Positions 18,110-26,438 of a stretch of DNA of 64,000 nucleotides are shown piece after piece. This DNA is from Nonomuraea solani (lineage in GTDB: Bacteria; Actinomycetota; Actinomycetes; Streptosporangiales; Streptosporangiaceae). Position 1 is the first letter of the stretch. Each line of letters opens with the position of its first letter. A model generated the notes under the pieces. It saw only the letters and a program-made list of their open reading frames with translations, searched no databases and was not told the DNA's origin. The stretch is from assembly GCF_900108335.1 (NCBI RefSeq), contig NZ_FNVT01000001.1, forward strand, positions 372,001 through 436,000, written 5' to 3'. Both the position numbers and the translations under genes were made by a program.

Positions 18110-18601
18110 ATGGAAGTGGTGCAGACGGCACGAATGGTGCTATCTCGGGTCACCGCCGAGGACCTCGAATCCGTCCACGAGATCCACTCCGACCCGCGGA
18201 CCAGCGTGTACCACATCGGCGGCCCCGTCGCCGACCTGGAGTCGAGTCGGGCGATGCTGGACCTGTGGCTGGCCGACTGGGACGAGCGCGGCATCGGCTA
18301 CTGGGCGGCACGCCGTCCCGGGCACCCGGGCGTGCTGGGCTTCGGCGGGCTGCGCCGGGCGGTGGTGGACGGGGACGAGGTGCTGAACCTGTACTACCGA
18401 TTCCGTCCGTCGGCGTGGGGACACGGGTACGCGGTGGAGCTCGCGCAGGCGGCCCTGCTGGTGGGTAAGGAACTGGGGCCGGTGGTGGCGGTGATCCGCG
18501 ACGTCAACGAACCTTCGCGGAGGGTGGCGGAGCGGGCGGGCATGCACCGCGACCGGACGATCCCGTACGGAGGCGTCCCCAGCGACGTCTACGTCGCCTA
18601 G
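18110..18601 (+). CDS. GNAT acetyltransferase, RimJ/RimL type
   Basis: The 163-aa protein has the order of the Acetyltransf_3 (RimJ/L) group. It opens with TARMVLSRVTAEDLESVHEI, carries the core LNLYYRFRPSAWGHGYAVEL where WGHGYA matches the acetyl-CoA pyrophosphate-binding loop, and ends with NEPSRRVAERAGM, the usual final helix. It probably acetylates an amine on a protein or small molecule. It is a single gene, and its ATG lies only about 9 bp after the putative -10 box, so it may be leaderless. Confidence 0.85.
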   Translation: MEVVQTARMVLSRVTAEDLESVHEIHSDPRTSVYHIGGPVADLESSRAMLDLWLADWDERGIGYWAARRPGHPGVLGFGGLRRAVVDGDEVLNLYYRFRPSAWGHGYAVELAQAALLVGKELGPVVAVIRDVNEPSRRVAERAGMHRDRTIPYGGVPSDVYVA

Positions 18602-18660
18602 CGATCTGTGCGTTGCTCAGCCTGCTCGGCTCGCCTGGCCCTGCCCGGCGTGCTTATCCC

Positions 18661-18770
18661 GCTCCAGTCTGCTTCAGCCCGTCTGGCTCGCTCAGCTCGC
18701 TTGACGTGCTCAGCCCGTCTGGCTTGCTCAGCCCTCTTGATTCGCTCAGCCCGCCTGGCTCGATTTCGCC
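18661..18770. repeat. Imperfect 18-bp repeat cluster
   Basis: Five to six imperfect copies of gctcagcccgtctggctc lie in the 144-bp gap after the GNAT gene and run into the 3' end of the next gene. No role is visible. Confidence 0.6.
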
Positions 18771-20467
18771 CGCATCACGTACCCCGCCAGCACCGCCGCG
18801 CTCACCACCGCCTGGGCCGCCAGATACGGGCCCAGGGCGTCCGGTGGAGCGGTCAGGGCCGTGAGGGCCGGCAGGCACCCGAGGACCGCCAGATCGACCC
18901 CGGTGGCCGCCCAGAGCATGGGCCCGGTCGGGATCGCGCCGCCTGGGGTGTCGAGGATCGGTAGCGAGTGGTCAACGGGACTACGCCTGGCCATCCGCAG
19001 CGCGGCGGCGGCCAGCGCGGGCGCGACCAACGGCCCGAACAGCAACCACGACCCACCGCCAACAGCGGGCGCGGTGCCGAGAGCGAGAGGTGCGGTGCTG
19101 AGAATTGCCAGGGCGGCCGTTGTCCAGGTGCCGCTCAGCAGGGCGGGGAGCAGGGCGCGGGCGGCCAGGGCCGGGCGGAGGCCGACGCCGATCAGCCGGG
19201 CGAGGGCCGGGTTGTCGCCGTCGCGGCGCGCACCCGCCGTACCCGTCGCCGCCACGGCCAGCGCACCCGCCAGCACGCTCACCCCGACGACCGTAGGAGA
19301 GCCGCCCGCCTGGGCCAGTATCGCGGGGAGCGCGGCCGTCGCCGCGATGACCGCCAGCCATCTGGGCCTGCGGGCCGCGCGGAGCCAGTCGTGCCAGGCC
19401 AGCGCGAGCGGCGCGGGCAACGAGGACGGCCAGCGCCGGGAGCCGAGACTCCTGGTTCGCCAGTGGTTGTCCTCGGCGATCCACGTGAGCGCGCCGGGAT
19501 CGAGCCCTACGGCCGCCGTCGCCACATGACCGGCACGGGTGGAGGCGGTCAGCAGGGACCTGGTCGGGATCTGGTCGAGTGACGTCCATGCCCGGCGTAC
19601 CAGCAGGCCGGACATGACGGCGGCGGCCGAGACCGCGGCGGCGACGGCAGGCAGGGGAGCGGCCGCGGCGATCGCGAGCACCGTACGCATCTGGCCGCTC
19701 ACCGCCACCACCGCCAGCACCAGCAGCCCCGCCATCAGAGCCGACAACCAGAACTGCCATGAGTGCGCGGATTGCCCCAGCACGGCCAGCGCCATCCCGC
19801 CCACGGTGGCCGACACACCCAGCACCAGCGCGGCCAGCACCCGCCAGACGAGCTGATCCGGCGCCCCCAGCACCGCCAGCGTCCCGATCCCGAGCAGCAG
19901 ACCCGCCGCCACCGCGACCAGCAACACCATTCGCCAGCCACGGCCGAGCAGCCCTCGCCGGTGCAGGGGTGACAACAGCAGCCAGGAGGCGTCGGGAGCG
20001 GACAGCAGCACGGGACCCGCCGATCGAGCGGCCGCCAGAAAACCGGCCAGGGCCAGCGCGAGCAGCGCCACCCCCGCGCCCATGCGCGCCGGTTCCGCCT
20101 GGCCGGCCAGATTCGTGATCACGGAGGAAAGAGGCTGCCCCAGCACGGCGGCGATCATGAGCAGCCCGAACGCGGTGAAGTAGCGGTCGAGCATGCTGGA
20201 GGGGCCGCGCCCCCGCGACCGCAGATAAGCCCGCACCGCCCGCACATCACCCTCGACCACAGCCCCGGCCCCGGCTCGAAGACCCGCCCCGGCTCGAAGA
20301 CCCGCCCCGGCTCGAAGACCCGCCCCGGCTCGAAGGCCCGCCCCGGCTCGAAGGCCCGCCCCTGCCCGGGGATCGGCTCCGATCCCGGCTTGGAGATCGG
20401 TCCCTGTCCGGGGATCTGTCCCGGCCCTTCTGCCCTCAGCCCCAGCCCCTGTTCCGGTGTCGGTCAT
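18746..20467 (-). CDS. Polytopic membrane protein, ABC exporter permease (DUF6297-like)
   Basis: The 573-aa product has about 12 hydrophobic segments beginning near residue 95 (FTAFGLLMIAAVLGQPL). It lies directly after an ABC ATPase gene with an ATGA overlap, so it is the likely permease partner. It resembles the large actinobacterial permeases annotated DUF6297. The first 70 residues are a Gly/Ala/Arg repeat region built from a tandem DNA repeat, which is not a normal permease feature. A downstream start (VVEGDVRAVRAYL) would remove it, but the ATGA coupling favours the upstream ATG at 20467. Confidence 0.7.
   Translation of the reverse strand: MTDTGTGAGAEGRRAGTDPRTGTDLQAGIGADPRAGAGLRAGAGLRAGAGLRAGAGLRAGAGLRAGAGAVVEGDVRAVRAYLRSRGRGPSSMLDRYFTAFGLLMIAAVLGQPLSSVITNLAGQAEPARMGAGVALLALALAGFLAAARSAGPVLLSAPDASWLLLSPLHRRGLLGRGWRMVLLVAVAAGLLLGIGTLAVLGAPDQLVWRVLAALVLGVSATVGGMALAVLGQSAHSWQFWLSALMAGLLVLAVVAVSGQMRTVLAIAAAAPLPAVAAAVSAAAVMSGLLVRRAWTSLDQIPTRSLLTASTRAGHVATAAVGLDPGALTWIAEDNHWRTRSLGSRRWPSSLPAPLALAWHDWLRAARRPRWLAVIAATAALPAILAQAGGSPTVVGVSVLAGALAVAATGTAGARRDGDNPALARLIGVGLRPALAARALLPALLSGTWTTAALAILSTAPLALGTAPAVGGGSWLLFGPLVAPALAAAALRMARRSPVDHSLPILDTPGGAIPTGPMLWAATGVDLAVLGCLPALTALTAPPDALGPYLAAQAVVSAAVLAGYVMRAKSSQAG
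20273..20362. repeat. 18-bp tandem repeat at 5' end of permease gene
   Basis: Five tandem copies of ggctcgaagacccgcccc begin at 20273, 20291, 20309, 20327 and 20345. In the minus-strand protein they encode repeated GAGLRA. The unit length keeps the frame. Confidence 0.88.
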
Positions 20468-21087
20468 GCGGTCACTCCAGAGGGGGAGATCTGGCGGGCG
20501 GAGGTGGCCAGGGCCTGGTCGTGGGTGGCCATGACGATGGTGCCGCCCTCGTTCGCGTAGTCGGCCAGCAGGTCCGTCAGGCCGGTGCGGAAGGCGGCGT
20601 CGAGGCCGCGTTCCGGTTCGTCGAGCAGCAACAGGGTGCTCGGGCGCAGGAGCGCGGCGGCCAGCGCGAGGCGCTGGCGCTGGCCGGTGGAGAGATTGAG
20701 CGGTGTCGCGTCGGCCCGCTCCACCAGGGCGAACACCTCCAACGCCGCCTCCACCGTCATCCGGGTCGTCGCGTGGACCGCCGCCATCAGTTCCAGGTGC
20801 TCGCGCGCGGTCAGCCCCGGGTACCAGGCGGGCTCGTCCGTCAGGAGCGCCACCCGGCCCCAGAAGCGGGCGTCGTCGGACGGCGGCGCCCCGAACACCT
20901 CGACCTCGCCGGAGGTGACGGGCTGGAGCCCGGCCAGGCAGCGCAGCAGGGTCGATTTGCCCGACCCGTTCGGGCCGACCACGGCCACGACCTCGCCGGG
21001 TGCCACTGTCAGGGACATGTCCCGCAGTACGGGATTGCCGCCGAGTTCGACCGTGAGGTCGCGGGTGCTGATGATCGTGTCGGACAC
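20464..21087 (-). CDS. ABC transporter ATPase, CcmA-like
   Basis: The 207-aa nucleotide-binding subunit has Walker A GPNGSGKS, a degenerate signature LSTGQRQR, Walker B LLLLDEPERG (the usual DEPT is DEPE) and an H-loop in ATHDQ. It is short, like CcmA-type exporters. The GTG at 21087 (VSDTIISTRDLTVELGG) is chosen as the first start before the core; the longer upstream frame is antisense to the next gene. It is followed with an ATGA overlap by the membrane protein, so the two form a transporter. Substrate unknown. Confidence 0.88.
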   Translation of the reverse strand: MSDTIISTRDLTVELGGNPVLRDMSLTVAPGEVVAVVGPNGSGKSTLLRCLAGLQPVTSGEVEVFGAPPSDDARFWGRVALLTDEPAWYPGLTAREHLELMAAVHATTRMTVEAALEVFALVERADATPLNLSTGQRQRLALAAALLRPSTLLLLDEPERGLDAAFRTGLTDLLADYANEGGTIVMATHDQALATSARQISPSGVTA

Positions 21088-21202
21088 CGTTCGAGCGTAG
21101 CCAGTCACCGCCCCGAACGCGGGATCACCGTGTACGCCGGGGATTCTGTCGGTGGCGTCGTCTACCTTTCTGTTCCGAACACCTGTGCGACTGGAGGGTA
21201 AC

Positions 21203-21490
21203 GTGATTGCTGCTGAGCGATTTGAGCGTGCCGCCGTGCTGGGGGTTGCCGTGGCTGAGGAGACTCGGCGGCTGCTCCGGCTCCACCTGGGTGCGGGCGA
21301 GGAGGAGGGCGATGGCACGGTCCTCGTTGACGTGCCCTACCCCGACGCGGCGGTGGTGACGGCGCTGCTCGACGTGGCGGCCGAGTGTTTCGGCGAGCGG
21401 GGCGATTCGGTGGAGGAGACCAGGCAGGCGGCGTTGGAGACGTTGTTACAGCTCGCGGCGTTCGACGAGGAGTCGCAGCTCAACCGATGA
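21203..21490 (+). CDS. Small acidic protein, unknown function
   Basis: A 95-aa protein (VIAAERFERAAVLGVAVAEE...) with no signal peptide or membrane helix. It is rich in Glu and Ala, mainly helical, and ends AFDEESQLNR. The GTG start at 21203 is well supported by GGAGGG at 21193-21198. It is divergent from the ABC ATPase. I do not recognise the family. Confidence 0.65.
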   Translation: MIAAERFERAAVLGVAVAEETRRLLRLHLGAGEEEGDGTVLVDVPYPDAAVVTALLDVAAECFGERGDSVEETRQAALETLLQLAAFDEESQLNR

Positions 21491-21904
21491 TTCGAAGGCC
21501 GGTTCGCCGGGGTCTCGGTTCGGAGGCCGGTTTGCCGAGGTCTCGGTGTGCCGTCCGGCTCGGGCGCATCATCTCGGTCGAACGTGGGCAATGCGGTCGA
21601 TGCCGAGGGGCCGGGCAGCTTGTAGTGGACGGCGGCCGACAGGCGGGGCGTCGGTCGACGAGGCGGGCGGTCGCGCACCGGGTGGAGGCGCACCGGGCGG
21701 CGCAGGCCAACGGGCCGGGTGCGGACCAATGGGGTCGGTGGGGTTCAGGGGAGGAGTGCCGGTCAGCGGGGCCGGGTGCAGGCCAGCGGGCCGGGTGTGA
21801 GTCAACGGGCTGGGCAACGGGTCGAGCACGGATCCTCAGGTGGGGTGCGGTTCTCGGCCGGTGCGGGTCGGTGGGCCGGGCGCGAATCGCGCCCGGCCCG
21901 GGCG
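21491..21904. other. Intergenic region with G-rich repeats
   Basis: About 410 bp without a convincing gene. From about 21700 to 21830 short units such as gggccgggtg recur several times. Open frames here have Arg/Gly-rich content and no ribosome binding sites. Confidence 0.5.
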
Positions 21905-23167
21905 TCAGCGTAGGACCGAGTACAGAGCCGAGGTGAGGGAGGCCCGTGCGTCGTCCTGGTCGATCGACCACATCATCGACCCCCCGAGCCCCTTGAGCCG
22001 GATGTAGGCCGCCTTCTGCACCAGCACCGCCGGATCGTCATAAGACCAGAACTCGTTCCCGTCGTACAGCCACATGGCACCCGTCCGTAGATCGCGGTAG
22101 CGCTTGCCGGGCTTGGTGACCAGGTCCTTGTAGTCCTCGCTGCCCGGTGCCCACTTGCCGGGAGCGGGGCCGGTGGCCGGCTTGTAGAGGCCGTCTCCAC
22201 CGCCGGTCACCCCGGTCCAGCCCTGGCCGTACGCGGGCACGCCGACCACGATCTTGCGGGCGGGCGCCCCGCGCGACAGGTAGTCGCGGACGGTCTGGTC
22301 GACGCTGTACCTGACGGGGTTCGGGTCCCGCCGGTCGGTGAACAGGTTCCCGTTGTGCCCGGTCTGCGACTCCCAGGAGCCGTGCAGGTCGTACCCCTGG
22401 ACGGTGGCGAAGTCGAGCTGCCTGAACACCCTGCGCACCTCGAACCCGGCGTCGATCTTCGCCGCCGCGGCCGGGAGGAAGGCGGTGAGCTGCGTACCCG
22501 ACGAGAACGCCTTGAGCCGCGCCCGCAGTTCCTCGACGAACAGCGTGAAGTTGCGCTTGTCCTCGGGCCTGATGACGTTGCCCTCGGCCCCCGACGAGCC
22601 CGGCCACTCCCAGTCCAGGTCGATGCCGTCGAACACGCCCGCCCCGGCGCCCGGCTCCAGCCCCGGCAGGTTGCCGCGCAGCCACAGGTCGACGCACGAG
22701 CTCGCCAGCGCGGCCCGCGACTCGGGGGTGAGGACGGCGTCGGAGAAGTACTTGGAGCCGGTCCAGCCGCCCAGCGAGATCATCACCTTGAGGCCAGGGT
22801 GCTTGGCCTTGAGCTTGCGAAGCTGGTTGAGGTTGCCGTTGAGCGCCTGGCCGGGCGCGTCGGCCACCCCGTCCACGCTCTGCTCGGCCGGCACCGGCCG
22901 CTGCCAGTCCGCCCACGGGTCGGAGGAGTAGCAGGCGCCCTCGGCGTTGACGAACCCGAACGCGTAGTTGAGGTGCGTGAGCTTGGCCGCGGCGCCCGAG
23001 ACGTCCACATCCCTGACGTGGTAGTCGCGCCCGTAGACGCCCCACTGGATGAAGTACGCGACCCGCTTGAAGCCGGAGTGGGTCGTGCGCTCCGAGGCGG
23101 CCGCGGGGACGGAGATCGCCGAGAGGCCGAGTAACAGCGAGAGTGCGATCAGGATCTTCTTCTTCAC
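21905..23167 (-). CDS. Secreted chitinase, glycoside hydrolase family 18
   Basis: The 420-aa enzyme has a Sec signal peptide (MKKKILIALSLLLGLS, cleavage near AAA-SE at about 25) and one complete GH18 barrel. The strand-3 motif SLGGW is at 131-135. The catalytic DGIDLDWE is at 180-187 with acid E187. Later come the substrate-side VQGYDLHGSWE and the final WSIDQDD. It cleaves chitin or chito-oligosaccharides outside the cell. No chitin-binding domain is attached. The GTG start at 23167 has AGGAG upstream, and a palindrome at 23190-23206 is the probable operator. Confidence 0.95.
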   Translation of the reverse strand: MKKKILIALSLLLGLSAISVPAAASERTTHSGFKRVAYFIQWGVYGRDYHVRDVDVSGAAAKLTHLNYAFGFVNAEGACYSSDPWADWQRPVPAEQSVDGVADAPGQALNGNLNQLRKLKAKHPGLKVMISLGGWTGSKYFSDAVLTPESRAALASSCVDLWLRGNLPGLEPGAGAGVFDGIDLDWEWPGSSGAEGNVIRPEDKRNFTLFVEELRARLKAFSSGTQLTAFLPAAAAKIDAGFEVRRVFRQLDFATVQGYDLHGSWESQTGHNGNLFTDRRDPNPVRYSVDQTVRDYLSRGAPARKIVVGVPAYGQGWTGVTGGGDGLYKPATGPAPGKWAPGSEDYKDLVTKPGKRYRDLRTGAMWLYDGNEFWSYDDPAVLVQKAAYIRLKGLGGSMMWSIDQDDARASLTSALYSVLR

Positions 23168-23189
23168 GGGGCGGCTCCTGGCACTTAGA

Positions 23190-23206
23190 TAGGAAACTTT
23201 CCTATA
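23190..23206. promoter_or_regulatory. 17-bp palindrome upstream of chitinase, operator candidate
   Basis: ATAGGAAA-C-TTTCCTAT has 8-bp perfect arms around one base and sits about 23 bp before the chitinase start. It resembles AT-rich palindromes bound by ROK-type sugar repressors more than the DasR consensus. That assignment is inference. Confidence 0.6.
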
Positions 23207-23208
23207 AG

Positions 23209-24435
23209 TTAGACGCGATCGTAGAGCCGCTCCCCGCCACCGTCAACGATCCGCCCGACCTGTTCCGGGCTCGACAGCACCGACCACGCGTACGGCGGAT
23301 CGGAGAACAGCGACAGCACCAGGTCGGCCAGGTCCTGCCTGGTCGTGGCGGCCACCAGCAGCCTCAGCACATGGTCGGCCGGCGGCTGCAGGAAGGCGTT
23401 CGTCCAGTCGGTGACCGGCGCCGCCGCCTCCCACATCCGCTCCTCCGTGGCCCGGCCGAACGCGGCGTCGTAAGGACCGCCCGCCGCGATCGCGTCGGCG
23501 GCGATCCAGGCGCAGGCCGAGCCCAGGTTCGCGCCCTGCCCGGTGATCGGGTCGTTCGTGATCCATGCGTCGCCGATGGCCAGCGCGATGCGTCCGCTCG
23601 GCAGCTCGGCCACGGCGTGCCGTACCGTCGGCGTGACGGCGCCCCGCAGCAGGTCGTCCGGGCCCAGCAGCTCGAACGCCGCCGTATCCACCCGCTCGGC
23701 CAGCCGCGGCGCGTGCTCGCGGAGCAGGCCCAGCAGCGTGCCGGGGACGTCCTGCCACGACGTACGGGAGAGCTCCTCCAGCGGCCCGCCGGGAATCGCC
23801 TCGACGAGGATCGCGGAGACGACCCCCTCCCGCGTCACCATCGGCGCGCGGAGGATCTCGCCCACACCCCCCGAGATGTTGTACGAGAAGGCGGCTTCCA
23901 GATCCAGCCCCCGATACAGCCCCGCCGTCAGCACCCGCTGGGGCCGGTCGAACGGCGAGCGGCCCGGATCGCGCGGGAACAGCTCGGCCACCGACCGCCG
24001 CCCCGCGGCCACCACCATCAGCTCGTGCTCGCGCGACCAGCGATCCACCTGGGCCGCGTCCGGGGCCTTGTCCACCACCCGGATCTCGCCGCCCCGCGCG
24101 GCGAAGTCGTCCATGAACGCGGGGATCAGCAGCCGGAAGTCGACCGCGTGGAACGGCTCCGCGACGTTCGCCGTGAACTCCAGCGGCGGCTCCCCCTTGA
24201 TCGAGAGCTTGGCGGTGCGCATCAGCGACGCGGGATCCCGGTAGTGCTCGCTGCCCAGCTCCCGCTCCCTGGCCTGGGTGTGACCCATCCTGGCCACGGT
24301 GCTGGGCAGCCGCGACGCGCGCATCGCGGCGGCGTCCCGCTCGCAGTAGAGCGTCGTCTCGACGCCGCGTTGCCGCAGCCGCAGCGCCAGGGTCAATCCC
24401 GAGATGCCCGCGCCCACGATCCCGATGCCCGCCAT
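23209..24435 (-). CDS. StyA-like FAD-dependent monooxygenase
   Basis: The 408-aa flavoprotein has an N-terminal Rossmann FAD motif GIVGAGISG (5-13) and the second FAD motif IAIGDAWITNDPITGQGANL near residue 290. It aligns in style with the oxygenase component of styrene/indole monooxygenases (VDFRLLIPAFMDDFAARGG segment). Those enzymes epoxidise styrene or indole with reduced FAD from a separate reductase, StyB. No StyB-like gene is adjacent, so reduced flavin must come from elsewhere. The start MAGIGIVG is at 24435. The palindrome of the chitinase promoter lies just beyond its stop. Confidence 0.75.
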   Translation of the reverse strand: MAGIGIVGAGISGLTLALRLRQRGVETTLYCERDAAAMRASRLPSTVARMGHTQARERELGSEHYRDPASLMRTAKLSIKGEPPLEFTANVAEPFHAVDFRLLIPAFMDDFAARGGEIRVVDKAPDAAQVDRWSREHELMVVAAGRRSVAELFPRDPGRSPFDRPQRVLTAGLYRGLDLEAAFSYNISGGVGEILRAPMVTREGVVSAILVEAIPGGPLEELSRTSWQDVPGTLLGLLREHAPRLAERVDTAAFELLGPDDLLRGAVTPTVRHAVAELPSGRIALAIGDAWITNDPITGQGANLGSACAWIAADAIAAGGPYDAAFGRATEERMWEAAAPVTDWTNAFLQPPADHVLRLLVAATTRQDLADLVLSLFSDPPYAWSVLSSPEQVGRIVDGGGERLYDRV

Positions 24436-24528
24436 GCGAACCCCCTTTGTGCCGGCTTGTCACCAGTGCACGTGGCGCGGCTTGCAGTTGGATTGGAGCA
24501 CCCTTGGTGGCCGGGCAAACTGGTAGGT

Positions 24529-25749
24529 GTGCCAGCCACCCTTCCTGACGGCGATCCCGTGCCCACCTCCGGCGAGCTGCCCGGCAGCGCCCTGAGGGGT
24601 CTCGGCGAGCGGCCGTTCGGCTTCTACGTGCATGTGCCGTTCTGCGTGACCCGCTGCGGCTACTGCGACTTCAACACCTACACCTCCGCCGAGCTGGGCC
24701 CCGGCGCCTCGCACCACGACTACGCGGACACGGTCGTCGAGGAGATCCGCCTGGCCCGCCGCGTCCTGGGCCAGGCCGACCTGCCGGTGGAGACGGTGTT
24801 CTTCGGCGGTGGCACGCCCACGCTGCTGCCCCCGGAAGACCTGGCCAGGATCCTCGCCGCCATCGGCTCCGAGTTCGGGCTGCGGCCGGGAGCCGAGGTC
24901 ACCACGGAGGCCAACCCCGAGTCGGTCGACCCCTCCTACCTGGAAAAACTCCGCCACGGCGGGTTCAACCGGATCAGCTTCGGCATGCAGAGCGCCCGCG
25001 AGCACGTGCTGCGGGTCCTCGAACGCGGGCACACGCCCGGCAGGGCGGCGGCGGCCGTACAGGAAGCAAGGAAGGCCGGGTTCGAGCACGTCAACATCGA
25101 CCTGATCTACAGCGCGCCAGGCGAGTCCGACGACGACTGGCGGGCCTCGCTGGCCGCCGCGATCGAGGCCGGGCCCGACCACGTGTCGGCCTACTCGCTG
25201 ATCGTCGAGGAGGGCACCAGGCTGGCCGCCCGGATCAGGCGCGGCGAGCTGCCGATGCCCGACGACGACGTGGCCGCCGACCGCTACCTGATCGCCGACG
25301 AGATGCTGGCCGAGGCCGGGTTCCAGTGGTACGAGGTGTCCAACTGGGCCACCACCGACGCCGCCCGCTGCCGGCACAACCTGCTCTACTGGACCGGCGG
25401 CGACTGGTGGGCGGCAGGCCCGGGTGCCCACAGCCACGTCGGCGGCACCCGCTGGTGGAACGTCAAACACCCGGCCGCCTACGCCCAGCGCCTTGCGGCC
25501 GGCGTCTCGCCCGCCCACGCGCGCGAGGTGCTCGGCCAGGACGACCGCGACGCCGAGCGGCTCATGCTGGAGCTGCGGCTGATCTCCGGCTACCCGCTGG
25601 CGGAGGTGGCGCCCGCCGCGCGCACGACCGTGGCGAGCGCCCTGGCGCGCGGGTTGCTGGAGCCCGAGCCGTTCAAGTCGGGCCTGATGGTGCTGACCCT
25701 GAAGGGGCGGCTGCTGGCCGACGCCCTCATCAGGGACCTCCTGGTCTAG
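24529..25749 (+). CDS. hemW: Radical SAM heme chaperone HemW
   Basis: A 406-aa radical SAM protein with the cluster motif C39-x3-C43-x2-C46 (FCVTRCGYCDF), GGGTPT, and the C-terminal HemW domain (MLELRLISGYPLAEV region). It lacks the anaerobic coproporphyrinogen oxidase specificity and in the family transfers heme to membrane haemoproteins. The GTG at 24529 (VPATLPDGDPVP) starts just after GGTAGG and matches the usual actinobacterial N-terminus. The long in-frame upstream extension is antisense to the monooxygenase. It overlaps the convergent DUF4870 gene by 4 bp. Confidence 0.93.
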   Translation: MPATLPDGDPVPTSGELPGSALRGLGERPFGFYVHVPFCVTRCGYCDFNTYTSAELGPGASHHDYADTVVEEIRLARRVLGQADLPVETVFFGGGTPTLLPPEDLARILAAIGSEFGLRPGAEVTTEANPESVDPSYLEKLRHGGFNRISFGMQSAREHVLRVLERGHTPGRAAAAVQEARKAGFEHVNIDLIYSAPGESDDDWRASLAAAIEAGPDHVSAYSLIVEEGTRLAARIRRGELPMPDDDVAADRYLIADEMLAEAGFQWYEVSNWATTDAARCRHNLLYWTGGDWWAAGPGAHSHVGGTRWWNVKHPAAYAQRLAAGVSPAHAREVLGQDDRDAERLMLELRLISGYPLAEVAPAARTTVASALARGLLEPEPFKSGLMVLTLKGRLLADALIRDLLV

Positions 25750-26438
25750 CTGATCATGCGGATGGAGAAGGGGTAGCGGTAGTTCTCGCCCTTGTTGGCG
25801 GCCAGGGCGGCCTGGATGTGGAAGATCAGGGACAGGACCCAGATGACCGGCAGCAGGAAGATGCCGATGATGATGATCGACAGGATGCCCGCGACGGCGT
25901 AGCCGATGAACATCGTGATCTGGAAGTTGAGCGCCTCGGCCGACTGGTCCCTGACGTAGGGCGACTCGTCCTTCTTCATCAGGTAGATGACCAGCGGGCC
26001 GACAAAGGAGACCAGCAGGCCCAGCAGGTGGGAGAGCATGGCCATGGTGGTGTCGTCGCTGCCGGGGCGGGGGCCGTACCTGCCGGGGATGTACGGCTGG
26101 CCCGGGGGCGGGCCGTACGCCTGGCCGGGATACTGCTGAGGAGCCGGGCCGTAGCCGGGCGGGGGCTGTCCATAACCGGGCCCGTAGTTCGGCGCCGAGC
26201 CGGGCTGCTGGCCATAAGGGGTGTTCGGGTAGGAATTGGGCTGCTGACCATAGCCGGGCTGACCAAGACCGGGCTGGCCATATCCAGGCTGGCCAGATCC
26301 GGGCTGCTCGCCATAGCCGGGCTGCCGGCCGTAGTCGGGCTGCTGAGGGGCGGGGCCCGCGCTGGGCGGCAGGTCCTCGGGGGTCACGCGGCGCGTGGCG
26401 TCGTCATCGGGCAGTGGCTGGGACGGGTCCTGGCTCAT
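25746..26438 (-). CDS. DUF4870 membrane protein with Pro/Gln/Tyr-rich N-terminus
   Basis: The 230-aa product has a disordered N-terminal half (about 30-125) of PGYGQ-type repeats. A compact membrane domain follows (MLSHLLGLLVSFVGPLVIYL, then EALNFQITMFIGYAVAGILS and a third helix), the DUF4870 pattern. The charged YVRDQSAEALNFQ loop is typical. Its function is unknown; a role in envelope organisation is only a guess. It overlaps the start of no other gene but lies 3' of the DUF3097 gene with an ATG/TGA overlap, so it is probably in the same operon. Confidence 0.85.
   Translation of the reverse strand: MSQDPSQPLPDDDATRRVTPEDLPPSAGPAPQQPDYGRQPGYGEQPGSGQPGYGQPGLGQPGYGQQPNSYPNTPYGQQPGSAPNYGPGYGQPPPGYGPAPQQYPGQAYGPPPGQPYIPGRYGPRPGSDDTTMAMLSHLLGLLVSFVGPLVIYLMKKDESPYVRDQSAEALNFQITMFIGYAVAGILSIIIIGIFLLPVIWVLSLIFHIQAALAANKGENYRYPFSIRMIS

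Noticed and set aside
20273..20362. CRISPR array
   Set aside because: Units are 18 bp head-to-tail without spacers and code in frame; this is a simple tandem repeat.
23190..23206. DasR-type operator before the chitinase
   Set aside because: The palindrome lacks the ACTGGTCTAGACCAGT-like core, so it is listed as an unassigned operator.
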